Source: Streptomyces spiroverticillatus (GTDB lineage: Bacteria; Actinomycetota; Actinomycetes; Streptomycetales; Streptomycetaceae). From it: DNA of 64,000 nucleotides. The position numbers were made by a program, and so were the translations under genes. Positions 7,166-16,285 of this stretch are shown here, piece by piece (position 1 is the first letter of the stretch; every line of letters begins with the position of its first letter). The DNA is taken from NCBI GenBank assembly GCA_014650415.1, contig BMUX01000001.1, positions 869,549-933,548 on the forward strand, in the 5' to 3' direction. A model generated the notes under the pieces. That model made no database searches. It had not been told where the DNA came from and saw only the letters and a program-made list of their open reading frames with translations.

Positions 7166-8907
7166 GCGCGCGCTCCTTCGACAGGGGATTCTTCGGCGGG
7201 AGGGGGCGTCGCGGTCGTCGGCGCCTGGGTGTGCAGGGTTTCGGCCAGGGCGGCCAGTTCCTCGGGGAGGCGGTTGGACTCGCTGCGGCCGAGGCCCGCC
7301 ATCTCGACGAGGGTGGTGCCGTCGTCGGACCGTACGGCACGGACCCAGATGCGGCGGCGCTGGATGAAGAGCGAGGCGGCGAGGCCCAGGATCGCGGCGA
7401 TGGCGCCCGCGAGGGCCCACATGTTGCCGGGCTGCTGGGAGACCTGGAAGGTCGCCCACTCCTTGATGTCCTTCTCGAAGGTGACCGAGCCGGCCCCGTC
7501 GGGGAGGGTCATCGTCTCGCCGGGCAGCAGCATCTTCGCGAAGGGGCTGCCGTCGGGCTTCTTGAACTGGGTCATCTTGCGGGTGTCGAGCTGGTACACG
7601 TTCTGCGGCAGACCCGCGTCGACGCCGAGGCTGCCGTGGTAGCCGGTGAGAGCGAGGGCGGGGTAGTCCAGGCCGGGGTACTTGGAGAACATGCTGCCCT
7701 TGCCCGCGCCGCCGAAGGTCGGGACGAAGACCGCCGTGAAGCCGAGCTGGGTGCGCTTGCCGTCCTTGTCGCGGTAGCCGTCCATCACCTTGATCGCACC
7801 GGTGGAGGTGACGTTCGAGTCGGTGGGGAGGAGGGGCGCGGGGCCCTGGAAGACGACCTTGCCGCGGCCGTCGCGGATGGTCAGCGTCGGGCTGTAGCCG
7901 TGGCCGATGAGGTGCACCTTGGAGCCGCCGACCGTCAGCGGGGTGTTGACCTCGATGACGCCCTTCTTCGGCTTGCCGTCGGCACCCTCGGAGTACGTGA
8001 TGTGGGCCTCGTAGATGCGGGGGGTGCCGCGCTGGGGGCCGGTCCGCTCGTACGTGCCGACGAAGTTGTCCAGGTGGAAGCTGAACGGCTCCAGGTCGTT
8101 GTCCTTGTCGAAGAGCGAGCCGGACTTGAAGTCGTCGTACTGGGTGAGGGTGTTGGAGAAGCCGCTGCCCTCGGTGATCAGCTTGCCGCCCTCGGACTTG
8201 AAGAGCTGGCCGGTCGCGAAGGCCAGCAGGAGGACGATCAGCGCGATGTGGAAGATCAGGTTTCCGGCTTCCCGGAGGTAGCCCTTCTCGGCGGTGACGG
8301 CGGTGGAGTCCACGTGCGCGCGGAACCGCTTCTTCTTCAGCATCGCGAGCGCGAGGGTGCGGACCTCCTCGGGCGAGGAGTCCGTACGCCAGGTCGTGTA
8401 CGCCGGCATGCGCGTCAGGCGGCCGGGCGCGCCCGGGGGGCGGCTGCGGAGCTGGCCGACGAACTGCCAGGTGCGCGGGACGATGCAGCCGATGAGGGAG
8501 ATGAAGAGAAGGATGTAGATCGCGGAGAACCACACCGAGCTGTAGACGTCGAACAGCTGCACCTTGTCGTAGAGCGGTGCGAGCGTCTCGTGCGCCTTGA
8601 AGAAGTCGTCGACCTTCGTCTGGTCCACGCTGCGCTGCGGGACCAGCGAGCCGGGGATCGAGGCGATCGACAGCATGAACAGGAGGATCAGCGCGACCCG
8701 CATCGAGGTCAGCTGCCGCCAGAACCAGCGGGCCCAGCCGACGATCCCGAAGGACGCGGGGGCGGGAGCGGTGTCCTCCCGGTCGTCCTTGGGGGCCGTG
8801 GAGAGCCGGTCGGACGCGGTCCGCTCGTCGGCCCGGGGGGCCGTCTGCGCGTCGGGCCCGGGGGCCGGACCGTCCGTCTCGACGGCCGGGTCTTCGGTCT
8901 TGCTCAT
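7162..8907 (-). CDS. resB: cytochrome c biogenesis protein ResB (Ccs1)
   Basis: System II haem-transport/ligation subunit acting with CcsB on the outer face of the membrane. 581 aa. After an acidic 55-residue cytosolic head come three helices near the N-terminus (MRVALILLFMLSIASIPGSLVPQ, then SAIYILLFISLIGCIVPR, then LIFHIALIVLLLAFATGQL) and a long extracytoplasmic domain (about 240-480). One further helix follows (MWALAGAIAAILGLAASLFI). The motif IPGSLVPQR is typical of Ccs1/ResB. The stop overlaps the ccsB GTG; three bases separate it from ccdA. Confidence 0.95.
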   Translation of the reverse strand: MSKTEDPAVETDGPAPGPDAQTAPRADERTASDRLSTAPKDDREDTAPAPASFGIVGWARWFWRQLTSMRVALILLFMLSIASIPGSLVPQRSVDQTKVDDFFKAHETLAPLYDKVQLFDVYSSVWFSAIYILLFISLIGCIVPRTWQFVGQLRSRPPGAPGRLTRMPAYTTWRTDSSPEEVRTLALAMLKKKRFRAHVDSTAVTAEKGYLREAGNLIFHIALIVLLLAFATGQLFKSEGGKLITEGSGFSNTLTQYDDFKSGSLFDKDNDLEPFSFHLDNFVGTYERTGPQRGTPRIYEAHITYSEGADGKPKKGVIEVNTPLTVGGSKVHLIGHGYSPTLTIRDGRGKVVFQGPAPLLPTDSNVTSTGAIKVMDGYRDKDGKRTQLGFTAVFVPTFGGAGKGSMFSKYPGLDYPALALTGYHGSLGVDAGLPQNVYQLDTRKMTQFKKPDGSPFAKMLLPGETMTLPDGAGSVTFEKDIKEWATFQVSQQPGNMWALAGAIAAILGLAASLFIQRRRIWVRAVRSDDGTTLVEMAGLGRSESNRLPEELAALAETLHTQAPTTATPPPAEESPVEGARA

Positions 8908-8910
8908 GGA

Positions 8911-9690
8911 CTAGATCCCCACCTGGAAGTCTTTGGTCCAGCCTTGCACGACGTTCACGGCGGAGTCCCAGAGGCCCGTGAGGAGCAGGAGGCCGGTCGC
9001 GATCATCATGATGCCGCCGATCCGCATGACCCAGACGTAATGCTTCTTCACCCAGCCGAACGCGCCGAGCGCCTTGCGGAAGGCGACGGCCGCCAGGATG
9101 AAGGGCAGGCCCAGGCCCAGGCAGTAGACGGTCATCAGGACCGTGCCGCGCAGCGGCTCGGCCTGGCCGAACGCCATCGAGCTGATGACGCCGATCGCGG
9201 GGCCCAGGCAGGGCGTCCAGCCGATGCCGAAGAGCAGGCCGAGGACCGGCGCGCCGACCAGCCCGGCGACGGGCTTCTTGTGGAAGCGGAACTCGCGCTG
9301 GGTGAGGAAGGGGAAGGCGCCCATGAAGAACAGGCCCATCAGCACCATGAGGACGCCGAGGACGACGTTCGTGACGTCCTTGTAGTTCAGGAGGGTGCCG
9401 CCGATGTAGCCGAAGAGCGCGCCGCCCGTGATGAACACCGCGCTGAAGCCCAGCACGAAGAGGGACGCTCCGGCGACCATCCGGCCCCGGCGCTGCTCGG
9501 CGAGGTCGACGCCGCTCGTGCCCGTGACGTACGAGAGGTAGCCGGGGACCAGCGGGAGCACGCACGGCGAGAAGAACGAGATCAGTCCGGCGAGGAGCGC
9601 GATCGGCAGGGCCAGGACCAGCGCACCGGACTGGAGGGTGTCGGTGGCCTCGGCCAGTACGACCACGGGTCCGGTCGGTACGGAGGTCAC
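8911..9690 (-). CDS. ccdA: thiol-disulfide transporter CcdA
   Basis: Membrane protein that carries reducing equivalents from cytosolic thioredoxin to ResA so that apocytochrome cysteines are kept reduced. 259 aa with six predicted helices. The two redox cysteines are visible in helices 1 and 4: SFFSPCVLPLVPGY (C43) and GIGWTPCLGPAIG (C161). GTG 9690 overlaps the resA stop by four bases (GTGA). The ribosome binding site would lie within the end of resA. Confidence 0.95.
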   Translation of the reverse strand: MTSVPTGPVVVLAEATDTLQSGALVLALPIALLAGLISFFSPCVLPLVPGYLSYVTGTSGVDLAEQRRGRMVAGASLFVLGFSAVFITGGALFGYIGGTLLNYKDVTNVVLGVLMVLMGLFFMGAFPFLTQREFRFHKKPVAGLVGAPVLGLLFGIGWTPCLGPAIGVISSMAFGQAEPLRGTVLMTVYCLGLGLPFILAAVAFRKALGAFGWVKKHYVWVMRIGGIMMIATGLLLLTGLWDSAVNVVQGWTKDFQVGI

Positions 9691-10310
9691 TTCTCGGCCG
9701 TCACGGTGTCGATCATCGAGCGGAGCTTCTTCTCGCTGAGCGCGGCCAGCGAACGCGCGGCGACCCGGCCCTCCTTGTCGATGACGAGGGTGTTGGGGAT
9801 GCCCTGCGGGTTGAGGCTGCCCTTGGGGAAGCGCAGCATCAGCTTGCCGTCCGGGTCGAAGAGGCTCGGGTACTCGATGCCCGCGTCCTTCTCGAACTCG
9901 ATGGCCTGGTTCTTCTGGGTGTCGCGCGCGTCGATGCCGACGAACTCCACGCCCTGGCTCTTGAGCTCCTTGGCGACCTTCGCGAAGATCGGCGCCTCGG
10001 CCCGGCAGGGGGCGCACCAGGAGCCCCAGATGTTCAGGACGACGACCTTGCCCTTGTAGGAGGCGAGGTCGAGGTCCTTGTCCTGGAGGGTCTTGCCGTC
10101 GATCTTCGGGGCGGGCGTGCGGTCGGCGACCGGCACGGTGTCGATGCCGCCCTTTCCGGCCACGAAGTTGGTGCCGCCGCCTCCCGACGACGTACCGCCC
10201 TCACCGCCGCAGGCCGACAGGACGAGGGCTCCGGCTGCCGCTGCCGCCACCGCGAGGGCGGTGCGGGAGGTGCGGGCCGGGCGACGGCGGGGGGCTCGGG
10301 CAGGACTCAT
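9687..10310 (-). CDS. resA: lipoprotein thiol-disulfide oxidoreductase ResA
   Basis: Extracytoplasmic thioredoxin-fold protein that reduces cytochrome c CxxCH disulfides before haem attachment. 207 aa. It has a lipoprotein signal with lipobox LSAC (C34), a glycine/serine linker and a TlpA/ResA-type domain with active site WCAPC (C99, C102) and cis-proline region NPQGIPNTLVID. First gene of the resA-ccdA-resB-ccsB operon. There is no recognisable ribosome binding site before ATG 10310, so the mRNA may be leaderless. A Rex-box-like sequence overlaps this start codon (10309-10326). Confidence 0.95.
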   Translation of the reverse strand: MSPARAPRRRPARTSRTALAVAAAAAGALVLSACGGEGGTSSGGGGTNFVAGKGGIDTVPVADRTPAPKIDGKTLQDKDLDLASYKGKVVVLNIWGSWCAPCRAEAPIFAKVAKELKSQGVEFVGIDARDTQKNQAIEFEKDAGIEYPSLFDPDGKLMLRFPKGSLNPQGIPNTLVIDKEGRVAARSLAALSEKKLRSMIDTVTAEK

Positions 10311-10326
10311 GTGAAAAGTTTCGCAT
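10309..10326. promoter_or_regulatory. candidate Rex operator at resA start
   Basis: TGTGAAAAGTTTCGCA (10310-10325) differs from the Rex consensus TGTGAA-N4-TTCACA at one position. It overlaps the resA initiation codon. The actinobacterial Rex repressor is encoded in this same window. Confidence 0.45.
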
Positions 10327-10418
10327 GGCAGTTCCCACGATCTTGCCCGCCCCCCTACGTGCCTGCAAAGCCCCTTGTCAAGGGCACATAAGGGGCTATG
10401 CGGCAGCCATCGGACCGG

Positions 10419-11684
10419 TCATCCGGTCGGCGAGCCCGTCTTCGAGCCCGGCGTCAGGAACGACTTCCAGCCGCCCGCCGGCTTCTGCCCGACCTCCAGG
10501 GTGCGCAGCTTGGCCAGCACCTGCGGGTCCTGCACGTCGAGCCAGTCGACGTACTGCTTGAAGGAGACCAGGCGGGTCTCCTTCGTACCGGCGATGTGCT
10601 TGATGGCCTCCTCGACGGCGTCCATGTAGATGCCGCCGTTCCACTGCTCGAAGTGGTTGCCGACGTAGAAGGGGGCGCGGTTGGTGGAGTGCGCGCGCTG
10701 GAAGCCCTTGATGTAGGCGCCGGTGGACTGCTTCTTCCACTCGGGGTAGCGGGAGGTCATGCCCTTGGTGGAGTTCTTGGACTGGTTGGCGAGCATGTTG
10801 TAGTCCATCGAGAGGACCTCGAAGCCGCGCCCGGGGAAGGGGATCTGCTGGAGCGGCAGGTCCCAGACTCCCTTGCGCTTGACCGGCCACATCTGGCGGC
10901 CGCCGGGCGAGGAGGCGTCGTAGCGCCAGCCCAGCTTCTTGGCGATCGGCAGCAGGTTGTCCTGGCCGAGCAGGCACGGGGTGCGGCCGCCGACCAGTTC
11001 CTTCTTGTAGTCGAAGGGCAGCGGGTCGAGGTCGGACCAGCCGGTGTTCGTCCTCCACTCGGTGACGAACTTCACGGCCTGGTCGATCTCGCTCTCCCAC
11101 TGGGCGGGGGTCCACTTGGCGACCGAGCCGGAGCCCGCGCAGAAGTGGCCGTTGAAGTGGGTGCCGATCTCGTGGCCTTCGAGCCAGGCCTGACGCACGT
11201 ACTTCAGCGTCTGCTTGATGTGGTCGTCGGTGAGGTAACCGATGTCGGAGGCGCCGACCTTGTTGTTCGGCGGCTTGTAGAGGTTCTTCTTGGACTCCGG
11301 CAGGAGGTACAGGCCGGAGAGGAAGAAGGTCATCGCCGCGTCGTGTTCCTTCGCCAGCTTCAGGAAGCGGGGGAAGAGGCCGTTGCCGACCTCGCCCGCG
11401 CCGTCCCAGGAGAAGATCACGAACTGCGGCGGGGTCTCGCCCGGCTGGAGCGGGACGGGCTTGTCCGGCTGGTTCGGCTGCTTGCCGGTGTCGGCGGTCG
11501 AACCGTCGCCGATCGGCTTGGCGTCATCGGTCGGCGAGGGGGTGCCGCCCTTGCCGGGCTGCTTCGTGCTCTGCCCCTTGCCCGCCGGCGCCGGGTCGTC
11601 GCCGCCCTTGCAGGCGGCGAGGCCTATCGCGGCCGCGGCTCCGGCCCCGGCTCCCAGCAGTCCCCTTCGGGTGATGTCGCGCAT
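10419..11684 (-). CDS. Tat-exported polysaccharide deacetylase-like lipoprotein
   Basis: Extracytoplasmic protein of 421 aa. The N-terminus MRDITRRGLLGAGAGAAAAIGLAAC is a twin-arginine signal with a lipobox ending at C25. A low-complexity linker (residues 26-90) leads to a domain similar to NodB-type polysaccharide deacetylases: FVIFSWDGAGE (with a catalytic-type D), AAMTFFLSGLYLLP, GHEIGTHFNGHFC (HxxxH-like metal site) and a late YVGNHFEQWNGGIY. The canonical TFDDG is altered to SWDGA, so hydrolase activity is uncertain. The start ATG 11684 has GGGGAG only two bases away; ATG 11720 is the alternative. Confidence 0.75.
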   Translation of the reverse strand: MRDITRRGLLGAGAGAAAAIGLAACKGGDDPAPAGKGQSTKQPGKGGTPSPTDDAKPIGDGSTADTGKQPNQPDKPVPLQPGETPPQFVIFSWDGAGEVGNGLFPRFLKLAKEHDAAMTFFLSGLYLLPESKKNLYKPPNNKVGASDIGYLTDDHIKQTLKYVRQAWLEGHEIGTHFNGHFCAGSGSVAKWTPAQWESEIDQAVKFVTEWRTNTGWSDLDPLPFDYKKELVGGRTPCLLGQDNLLPIAKKLGWRYDASSPGGRQMWPVKRKGVWDLPLQQIPFPGRGFEVLSMDYNMLANQSKNSTKGMTSRYPEWKKQSTGAYIKGFQRAHSTNRAPFYVGNHFEQWNGGIYMDAVEEAIKHIAGTKETRLVSFKQYVDWLDVQDPQVLAKLRTLEVGQKPAGGWKSFLTPGSKTGSPTG

Positions 11685-11885
11685 AACTCCCCATCCGCAT
11701 TCGTCGCGCCTTCGGCCCATCAGATGGACACGTACTGAGAGGGCCCGACGAACGCTCAGGTTCCGGCAAATTGCGCATAATTCGCTGAGTGTTCGTGAAG
11801 ACACGAAGCGATCATGCGTAATTGGCGTGTACGGGTCTCCGCTACCCGGGTGCGGCGGATGCGGAACGTCCGGTCCCGGACACGT

Positions 11886-11937
11886 CGGAACCCTTGCCGG
11901 AAATGCCCTGTTTGGGGCATTTCCGGCAAGGGTTCCG
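11886..11937 (-). terminator. 23-bp perfect hairpin terminator after histidine phosphatase gene
   Basis: Arms 11886-11908 and 11915-11937 are exact reverse complements with a 6-nt loop (TGTTTG). It begins seven bases beyond the phosphatase stop. It lacks a T-tract on the minus strand. Confidence 0.7.
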
Positions 11938-11943
11938 GGACGA

Positions 11944-12633
11944 TCAGGCGCCGAACGCCTTGTCCTTGCCCTTCACCGGCTTCGCACCGGCCAGCAGATG
12001 CGCCGGTACGAGATCCCGCGCGGGCTCGGTGTAACCGACCGAGACGATCTTGTCGCCCTGGTAGGTGAACGTCGTCAGCGAAGCCAGCGTGCACTGCCGC
12101 TTGCGCGGGTCGTGCCACAGCCGGCGGCGCTCCACGAAGCTGCGCACGATCCAGATCGGCAGCTGGTGGCTGACGCACACCGCCTCGTGCCCGCGCGCGG
12201 CGTCGCGGGCCGCGTTCAGGGCGCCCATCATCCGTACGACCTGCTCGATGTACGGCTCGCCCCAGGACGGGCGGAACGGGTTGGTGAGGTGCTTCCAGTT
12301 CTCCGGACGCCGCAGCGCGCCGTCGCCCACGCCGAAGGTCTTGCCCTCGAAGACGTTGCCCGCCTCGATCAGACCGGCGTCGGTGGCCAGGTCCAGGCCG
12401 TGCGACGTCGCGATCGGGGTGGCGGTCTCCTGGGCGCGCTCCAGCGGGGAGGCGACGACGTGCGTGATGTCGCGGTCCGCGAGGTGCTCGGCGACCCGGT
12501 CGGCCATCTTCCGGCCGAGGTCGGAGAGGTGGTAGCCGGGGCGGCGGCCGTAGAGGACGCCCTCGGGGTTGTGCACCTCGCCGTGCCGCATCAGGTGGAC
12601 GACGGTGAGGTCCTTGTTGGACGGGCTGCTCAT
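11944..12633 (-). CDS. histidine phosphatase (phosphoglycerate mutase-like)
   Basis: Member of the histidine phosphatase superfamily, 229 aa. Catalytic motif [10 protein letters not shown] (H16 in RHG), second arginine in [10 protein letters not shown], and a late catalytic histidine in [11 protein letters not shown]. Its substrate is unknown; annotation as phosphoglycerate mutase is by superfamily only. Its ATG overlaps the hemL stop (ATGA), so it is cotranscribed with hemL, a conserved pair in Streptomyces as I recall. A hairpin terminator follows. Confidence 0.88.
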   Translation of the reverse strand: MSSPSNKDLTVVHLMRHGEVHNPEGVLYGRRPGYHLSDLGRKMADRVAEHLADRDITHVVASPLERAQETATPIATSHGLDLATDAGLIEAGNVFEGKTFGVGDGALRRPENWKHLTNPFRPSWGEPYIEQVVRMMGALNAARDAARGHEAVCVSHQLPIWIVRSFVERRRLWHDPRKRQCTLASLTTFTYQGDKIVSVGYTEPARDLVPAHLLAGAKPVKGKDKAFGA

Positions 12634-13937
12634 GCGGTGGCCTCTGCTGCGGCTCGGGCGGCGGCGGGCAGGGCGGCGGCGATGCGCTCGACGGCCTGCG
12701 CGTCGTGGGCGGTGGAGACGAAGTACGACTCGAAGGCGGAGGGCGGCAGGTAGACGCCCTGCGACAGCATCGAGTGGAAGAACGCGGTGAAGCGGAAGGA
12801 CTCCTGCGTGCGCGCGTCCTCGTAGTTCCGCACCTCGTCGGAGGTGAAGAAGACGGAGAACATGTTGGACGCCGTCTGGAGGCGGTGGGCGACGCCCTCC
12901 TTGGTCAGCGCCTCGGTGAAGAGGCCCTGGATCTCGGAGGACACCGCGTTGACCTTCTCGTACGCGGCGTCGTCGAGCAGCCGCAGCTGCGCGAGACCGG
13001 CGGCCGTGGCGACCGGGTTACCGGAGAGGGTGCCCGCCTGGTAGACCGGGCCGACCGGGGCGAGGTGCTCCATGACGTCCTTGCGGCCGCCGAAGGCCGC
13101 GGCCGGGAAGCCGCCGCCCATGACCTTGCCGAAGGTCATCAGGTCCGGGGCGACGCCGTCGACGCCGTACCAGCCGGCCTTGCTGGTACGGAAGCCGGTC
13201 ATCACCTCGTCGGAGATGTACAGCGCGCCGTTCTCGGCGCAGGCCGCCTTCAGGCCGGCGTTGAAGCCCTCGTGCGGCGGGACGACGCCCATGTTGCCGG
13301 GGGACGCCTCGGTGATCACGCAGGCGATCTCGCCCGGGTGCGCGGCGAAGGCCGCGCGGACCGCGTCCAGATCGTTGTACGGGAGCACGATCGTGTCGCC
13401 CGCCTGGGCGCCGGTGACACCCGGGGTGTCCGGCAGCGCGAAGGTGGCGAGGCCCGAACCGGCCGCCGCGAGCAGCGCGTCCACGTGCCCGTGGTAGCAG
13501 CCCGCGAACTTGACGACCTTCGCGCGCCCGGTGAAACCGCGGGCGAGACGGATGGCCGACATGGTCGCCTCGGTGCCGCTCGACACCAGGCGTACCTGCT
13601 CGACAGGGGCGATACGGTCGACGATCTCCTCGGCGAGCGCGACCTCGCCCTCGCCGGGCGTACCGAAGGACGTACCGCGTGCGACCGCTTCCTGGACGGC
13701 GGCGACGACCTCGGGGTGCGCGTGACCGAGGATCATCGGACCCCACGAGCACACGAGGTCGACGTACTCACGGCCGTCGGCGTCGGTGAGGTACGGACCC
13801 GTACCGGACACCATGAACCGGGGCGTACCGCCCACGGCCTTGAAGGCACGGACCGGGGAGTTCACGCCGCCGGGCGTCACGAGGGACGCGCGGTCGAAAA
13901 GCGTCTGCGAAACTGGGGCGTCATAGGGGAGGCTCAC
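12630..13937 (-). CDS. hemL: glutamate-1-semialdehyde 2,1-aminomutase
   Basis: PLP enzyme that makes 5-aminolevulinate from glutamate-1-semialdehyde, the second C5-pathway step after HemA (encoded at 49992-51572). 435 aa, full length. PLP lysine is K271 in [18 protein letters not shown]. Other family motifs are NSPVRAF at 26-32, [12 protein letters not shown] at 119-130, [10 protein letters not shown] and [10 protein letters not shown]. First gene of the two-gene hemL-phosphatase unit, divergent from the hypothetical gene at 14111. The start ATG is standard for the family ([16 protein letters not shown]). Confidence 0.97.
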   Translation of the reverse strand: MSLPYDAPVSQTLFDRASLVTPGGVNSPVRAFKAVGGTPRFMVSGTGPYLTDADGREYVDLVCSWGPMILGHAHPEVVAAVQEAVARGTSFGTPGEGEVALAEEIVDRIAPVEQVRLVSSGTEATMSAIRLARGFTGRAKVVKFAGCYHGHVDALLAAAGSGLATFALPDTPGVTGAQAGDTIVLPYNDLDAVRAAFAAHPGEIACVITEASPGNMGVVPPHEGFNAGLKAACAENGALYISDEVMTGFRTSKAGWYGVDGVAPDLMTFGKVMGGGFPAAAFGGRKDVMEHLAPVGPVYQAGTLSGNPVATAAGLAQLRLLDDAAYEKVNAVSSEIQGLFTEALTKEGVAHRLQTASNMFSVFFTSDEVRNYEDARTQESFRFTAFFHSMLSQGVYLPPSAFESYFVSTAHDAQAVERIAAALPAAARAAAEATA

Positions 13938-14110
13938 ACAGCAATGGTGTCAGAGGCCCGCCCGGTCTTGCGGACAGGTGTTTCACCGCACGGGTGCTGG
14001 GGAGGTCACTGGACACCGAATCAAGACGATGATCGGGCCGCGCGGCCGGGGCAGGGCCCGGGGGCGGGACACGGCAACAAGCGCTGACACAGCACAGTCG
14101 GGTGAGAGAT

Positions 14111-14746
14111 ATGCATCGCGGTGGCGGACTGGGCGAGGGGACCGACGACCTGGGTCCCGAGCGGGCCCGGCGCGGACGGCACCGGCGACGGGAGCGGGCG
14201 GCGCGCACGGAGGCGAACCAGTCCCCGGACGCCGCGTCGGTCGCCGATGCCCTGGCAGGATTGGGCGCGGGATCTGATGCGTCGGGCACGGGAAGCAGGG
14301 CTGGCCGGGTGGGGGTGACCTACAAGTACTTCGGCGCTCCGAACGGGGCGACGGCCGCCCGTGTGCCGATCTCGATGCGCCCGGAGGAACTGGGCGGCGA
14401 CGAGCTGGGCATGGGCGGCATGTTCACCAAGATCAAGCCGGAGACGATGGCCGCGATGGTCCTCACCGGCATCCAGGGCATACCCCTGCACAAGGTCCCC
14501 CCGCTGGAGCTGGTCGTCCTGCACCCCGACTACGCCGTGGTGAAGCTCCCCATGACGGTCGTCGACCCGCTGCGCGGCATCGGCGAGGAGTCGGTGGGCG
14601 CCGCCGCCTTCATCTGGTCGACGGTCCCCGACCGGGGCGGCCCGAGCGACGCGTTCAACGTCTACCAACTGCTCCACGAGTGGCAGGACTTCAGCCACCG
14701 GCTGCACGAGGCGGGACATCAGGCGTACTGCCTGGTCTGGCCGTAG
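14111..14746 (+). CDS. conserved hypothetical protein
   Basis: Protein of 211 aa. The first 60 residues are charged and disordered (GGLGEGTDDLGPERARRGRHRRRERA). The C-terminal 145 residues are ordered: VGVTYKYFGAPNGATAARVPISMRPEELGG, MFTKIKPETMAAMVLTGIQGIPLHKVPPLELVVLHPDYAVVKLPM and a last part FNVYQLLHEWQDFSHRLHEAGHQAYCLVWP. I do not recognise the fold; similar proteins occur next to hemL in Streptomyces by memory. ATG 14111 is chosen over the GTG at 14102; GGTGAGA is a weak ribosome site. No signal peptide. Confidence 0.75.
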   Translation: MHRGGGLGEGTDDLGPERARRGRHRRRERAARTEANQSPDAASVADALAGLGAGSDASGTGSRAGRVGVTYKYFGAPNGATAARVPISMRPEELGGDELGMGGMFTKIKPETMAAMVLTGIQGIPLHKVPPLELVVLHPDYAVVKLPMTVVDPLRGIGEESVGAAAFIWSTVPDRGGPSDAFNVYQLLHEWQDFSHRLHEAGHQAYCLVWP

Positions 14747-14897
14747 GGATTTCACCCGCGGCTCCCCTTTCACTCCGGCACCACGCCCCCCGTACCGCGC
14801 GCGCCCTTCTTCGCTCCGGTACGCGCTCCGGCTCACGCCCGGCGAGTTTTCAGGCCATTCTCAGCCGCCCGGAATGCCGACTGTCAGTGGCAGCCCC

Positions 14898-14910
14898 TAC
14901 GCTTGTACAC
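14898..14910 (+). promoter_or_regulatory. candidate -10 element of a leaderless transcript
   Basis: TACGCT at 14898-14903 lies seven bases before ATG 14911, and the gene has no ribosome binding site. This spacing fits a transcript starting at the ATG. No convincing -35 seen. Confidence 0.35.
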
Positions 14911-15090
14911 ATGTCCTCCACTACTTCGAGCCCTGGTTCCGTACGTTCCGCCGCTGTCGTCAACGCCGAGATCCGCGCGCTCTGGTCGCGCACGGACGGC
15001 GCCCTGTCACCGGCCGACGAAGCGCGCTACCAGGAACTGCTCGTCGAGTGGGCCGCAGCCGTCCGCGAAGCCCTGGTCAAGGCCGCCTGA
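14911..15090 (+). CDS. small conserved hypothetical protein
   Basis: Protein of 59 aa: a short Ser/Thr-rich head and two helices (RSAAVVNAEIRALWSRTDGA and SPADEARYQELLVEWAAAVREALVKAA). It has no signal peptide or known domain. Codon use is normal for the region, with strong G/C in third positions. No ribosome site; a -10-like element upstream suggests leaderless translation. It may be a small soluble regulator or adaptor, but nothing visible decides this. Confidence 0.7.
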   Translation: MSSTTSSPGSVRSAAVVNAEIRALWSRTDGALSPADEARYQELLVEWAAAVREALVKAA

Positions 15091-15173
15091 CGCCGACCGC
15101 ACGGCGCTAACCCCTGGTCAAGGCTCGGTAAGGACCTGGCCTGTTCGGCGGCGGGCGGGGCAGACTCCCCCGC

Positions 15174-16280
15174 ATGCCGCTCATGCACCGCCTCCGCCGC
15201 GCCGCCCGCCGACGCCTCACCGCCTACCGCGCGGCGGTGGATCTCAGCCATCCCGCCCGCTCCCCGCTCGGCAGCGCCGTGGAGAACTGCGTGGTCTTCG
15301 AGGAGGGCGTGCGCACCCCGCGCGACTGCTCGGCCGCCGAGGCGCTGGAGCGGGTCCGCAAGGGCGACGGACGGGCCTTCGTCTGGCTCGGCCTGCACGA
15401 ACCGGAACAGGCCGAACTGGACCAACTGGGCGCCCTGTTCGGCCTGCACCCGCTCGCCCTGGAGGACGCCTCGGGCCCGCACCGCCGGCCGCGCCTGATG
15501 CGGTACGACGACACCCTGTGCGCGGTCTTCAAGACCGTCCGCTACGTCGAGCACGAGGAGCTCACCGCCACCAGCGAGGTCGTCGACACCGGCGAACTGG
15601 TCGCCTTCGCGGGCCCCGACTTCGTCATCACCGTCCGGCACGGCGGCTCCGGCTCGCTCGGCCCCATCCGCGAATCCCTCGAAGACATGCCGGAGCAGCT
15701 GAAGATGGGCCCGGCGGCCGTCCTGCACGCCCTCGCGGACTTCGTCGTGGACGAGTACGAGCGGGTCACCGACGCCGTCCAGGACGACATCGACCTGGTC
15801 GAGACCACCGTCTTCAGCCCCGACTCCGGCCGCGTCGACGCCGGCCACATCTACCAGCTCAAGCGCGAACTCCTGGAGCTGAAGCGGGCGGTCGCCCCGC
15901 TCGCCCGCCCGCTCCTGGCCCTCGCCGACCCGCTGAAGCCGCTGCCGCCCGTCGGACCCGAACTCCAGCCGTACTTCCGCGACGTCGCCGACCACCTGGC
16001 CCGTACCGTCGAACAACTCGCCTCGTACGACGCCCTGCTCGACTCGATACTCCAGGCCCACCTCGCCCAGGTGACCGTCGCCCAGAACGAGGACATGCGG
16101 AAGATCACCGCCTGGGCCGCGATCGTCGCCGTACCCACCATGGGCTGCGGCCTGTGGGGCATGAACTTCGAGCACATGCCGGAACTGCACTGGACGTACG
16201 GCTACCCGCTCGCGATCTCCGTCATGGCCGCGGCGTGCTTCACCGTCCACCGCGCCTTCCGCAGGAACGGCTGGCTGTAG
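15174..16280 (+). CDS. corA: CorA-family magnesium/divalent-cation channel
   Basis: CorA-type Mg2+ transporter, 368 aa, with a large N-terminal cytosolic domain, a long stalk helix (residues about 190-300) and two C-terminal membrane helices. The signature pore sequence WGMNFEHMPEL (GMN plus MPEL loop) is present near 323-333, then AISVMAAACFTVHRAFRRNGWL. The basic C-terminal tail is typical. Nickel/cobalt transport is possible, as in other CorA proteins. No partner gene; the downstream SDR gene converges. Confidence 0.93.
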   Translation: MPLMHRLRRAARRRLTAYRAAVDLSHPARSPLGSAVENCVVFEEGVRTPRDCSAAEALERVRKGDGRAFVWLGLHEPEQAELDQLGALFGLHPLALEDASGPHRRPRLMRYDDTLCAVFKTVRYVEHEELTATSEVVDTGELVAFAGPDFVITVRHGGSGSLGPIRESLEDMPEQLKMGPAAVLHALADFVVDEYERVTDAVQDDIDLVETTVFSPDSGRVDAGHIYQLKRELLELKRAVAPLARPLLALADPLKPLPPVGPELQPYFRDVADHLARTVEQLASYDALLDSILQAHLAQVTVAQNEDMRKITAWAAIVAVPTMGCGLWGMNFEHMPELHWTYGYPLAISVMAAACFTVHRAFRRNGWL

Positions 16281-16285
16281 GGCCT

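Noticed and set aside
7231..10059. A plus-strand open frame of 942 codons across the cytochrome operon
   Set aside because: It is the antisense shadow of resB and ccdA in high-GC DNA; no ribosome site and low-complexity Gly/Ala/Arg/Glu composition.
13938..14110. Riboswitch in front of hemL
   Set aside because: No conserved riboswitch core could be found by eye; only a normal divergent promoter gap.
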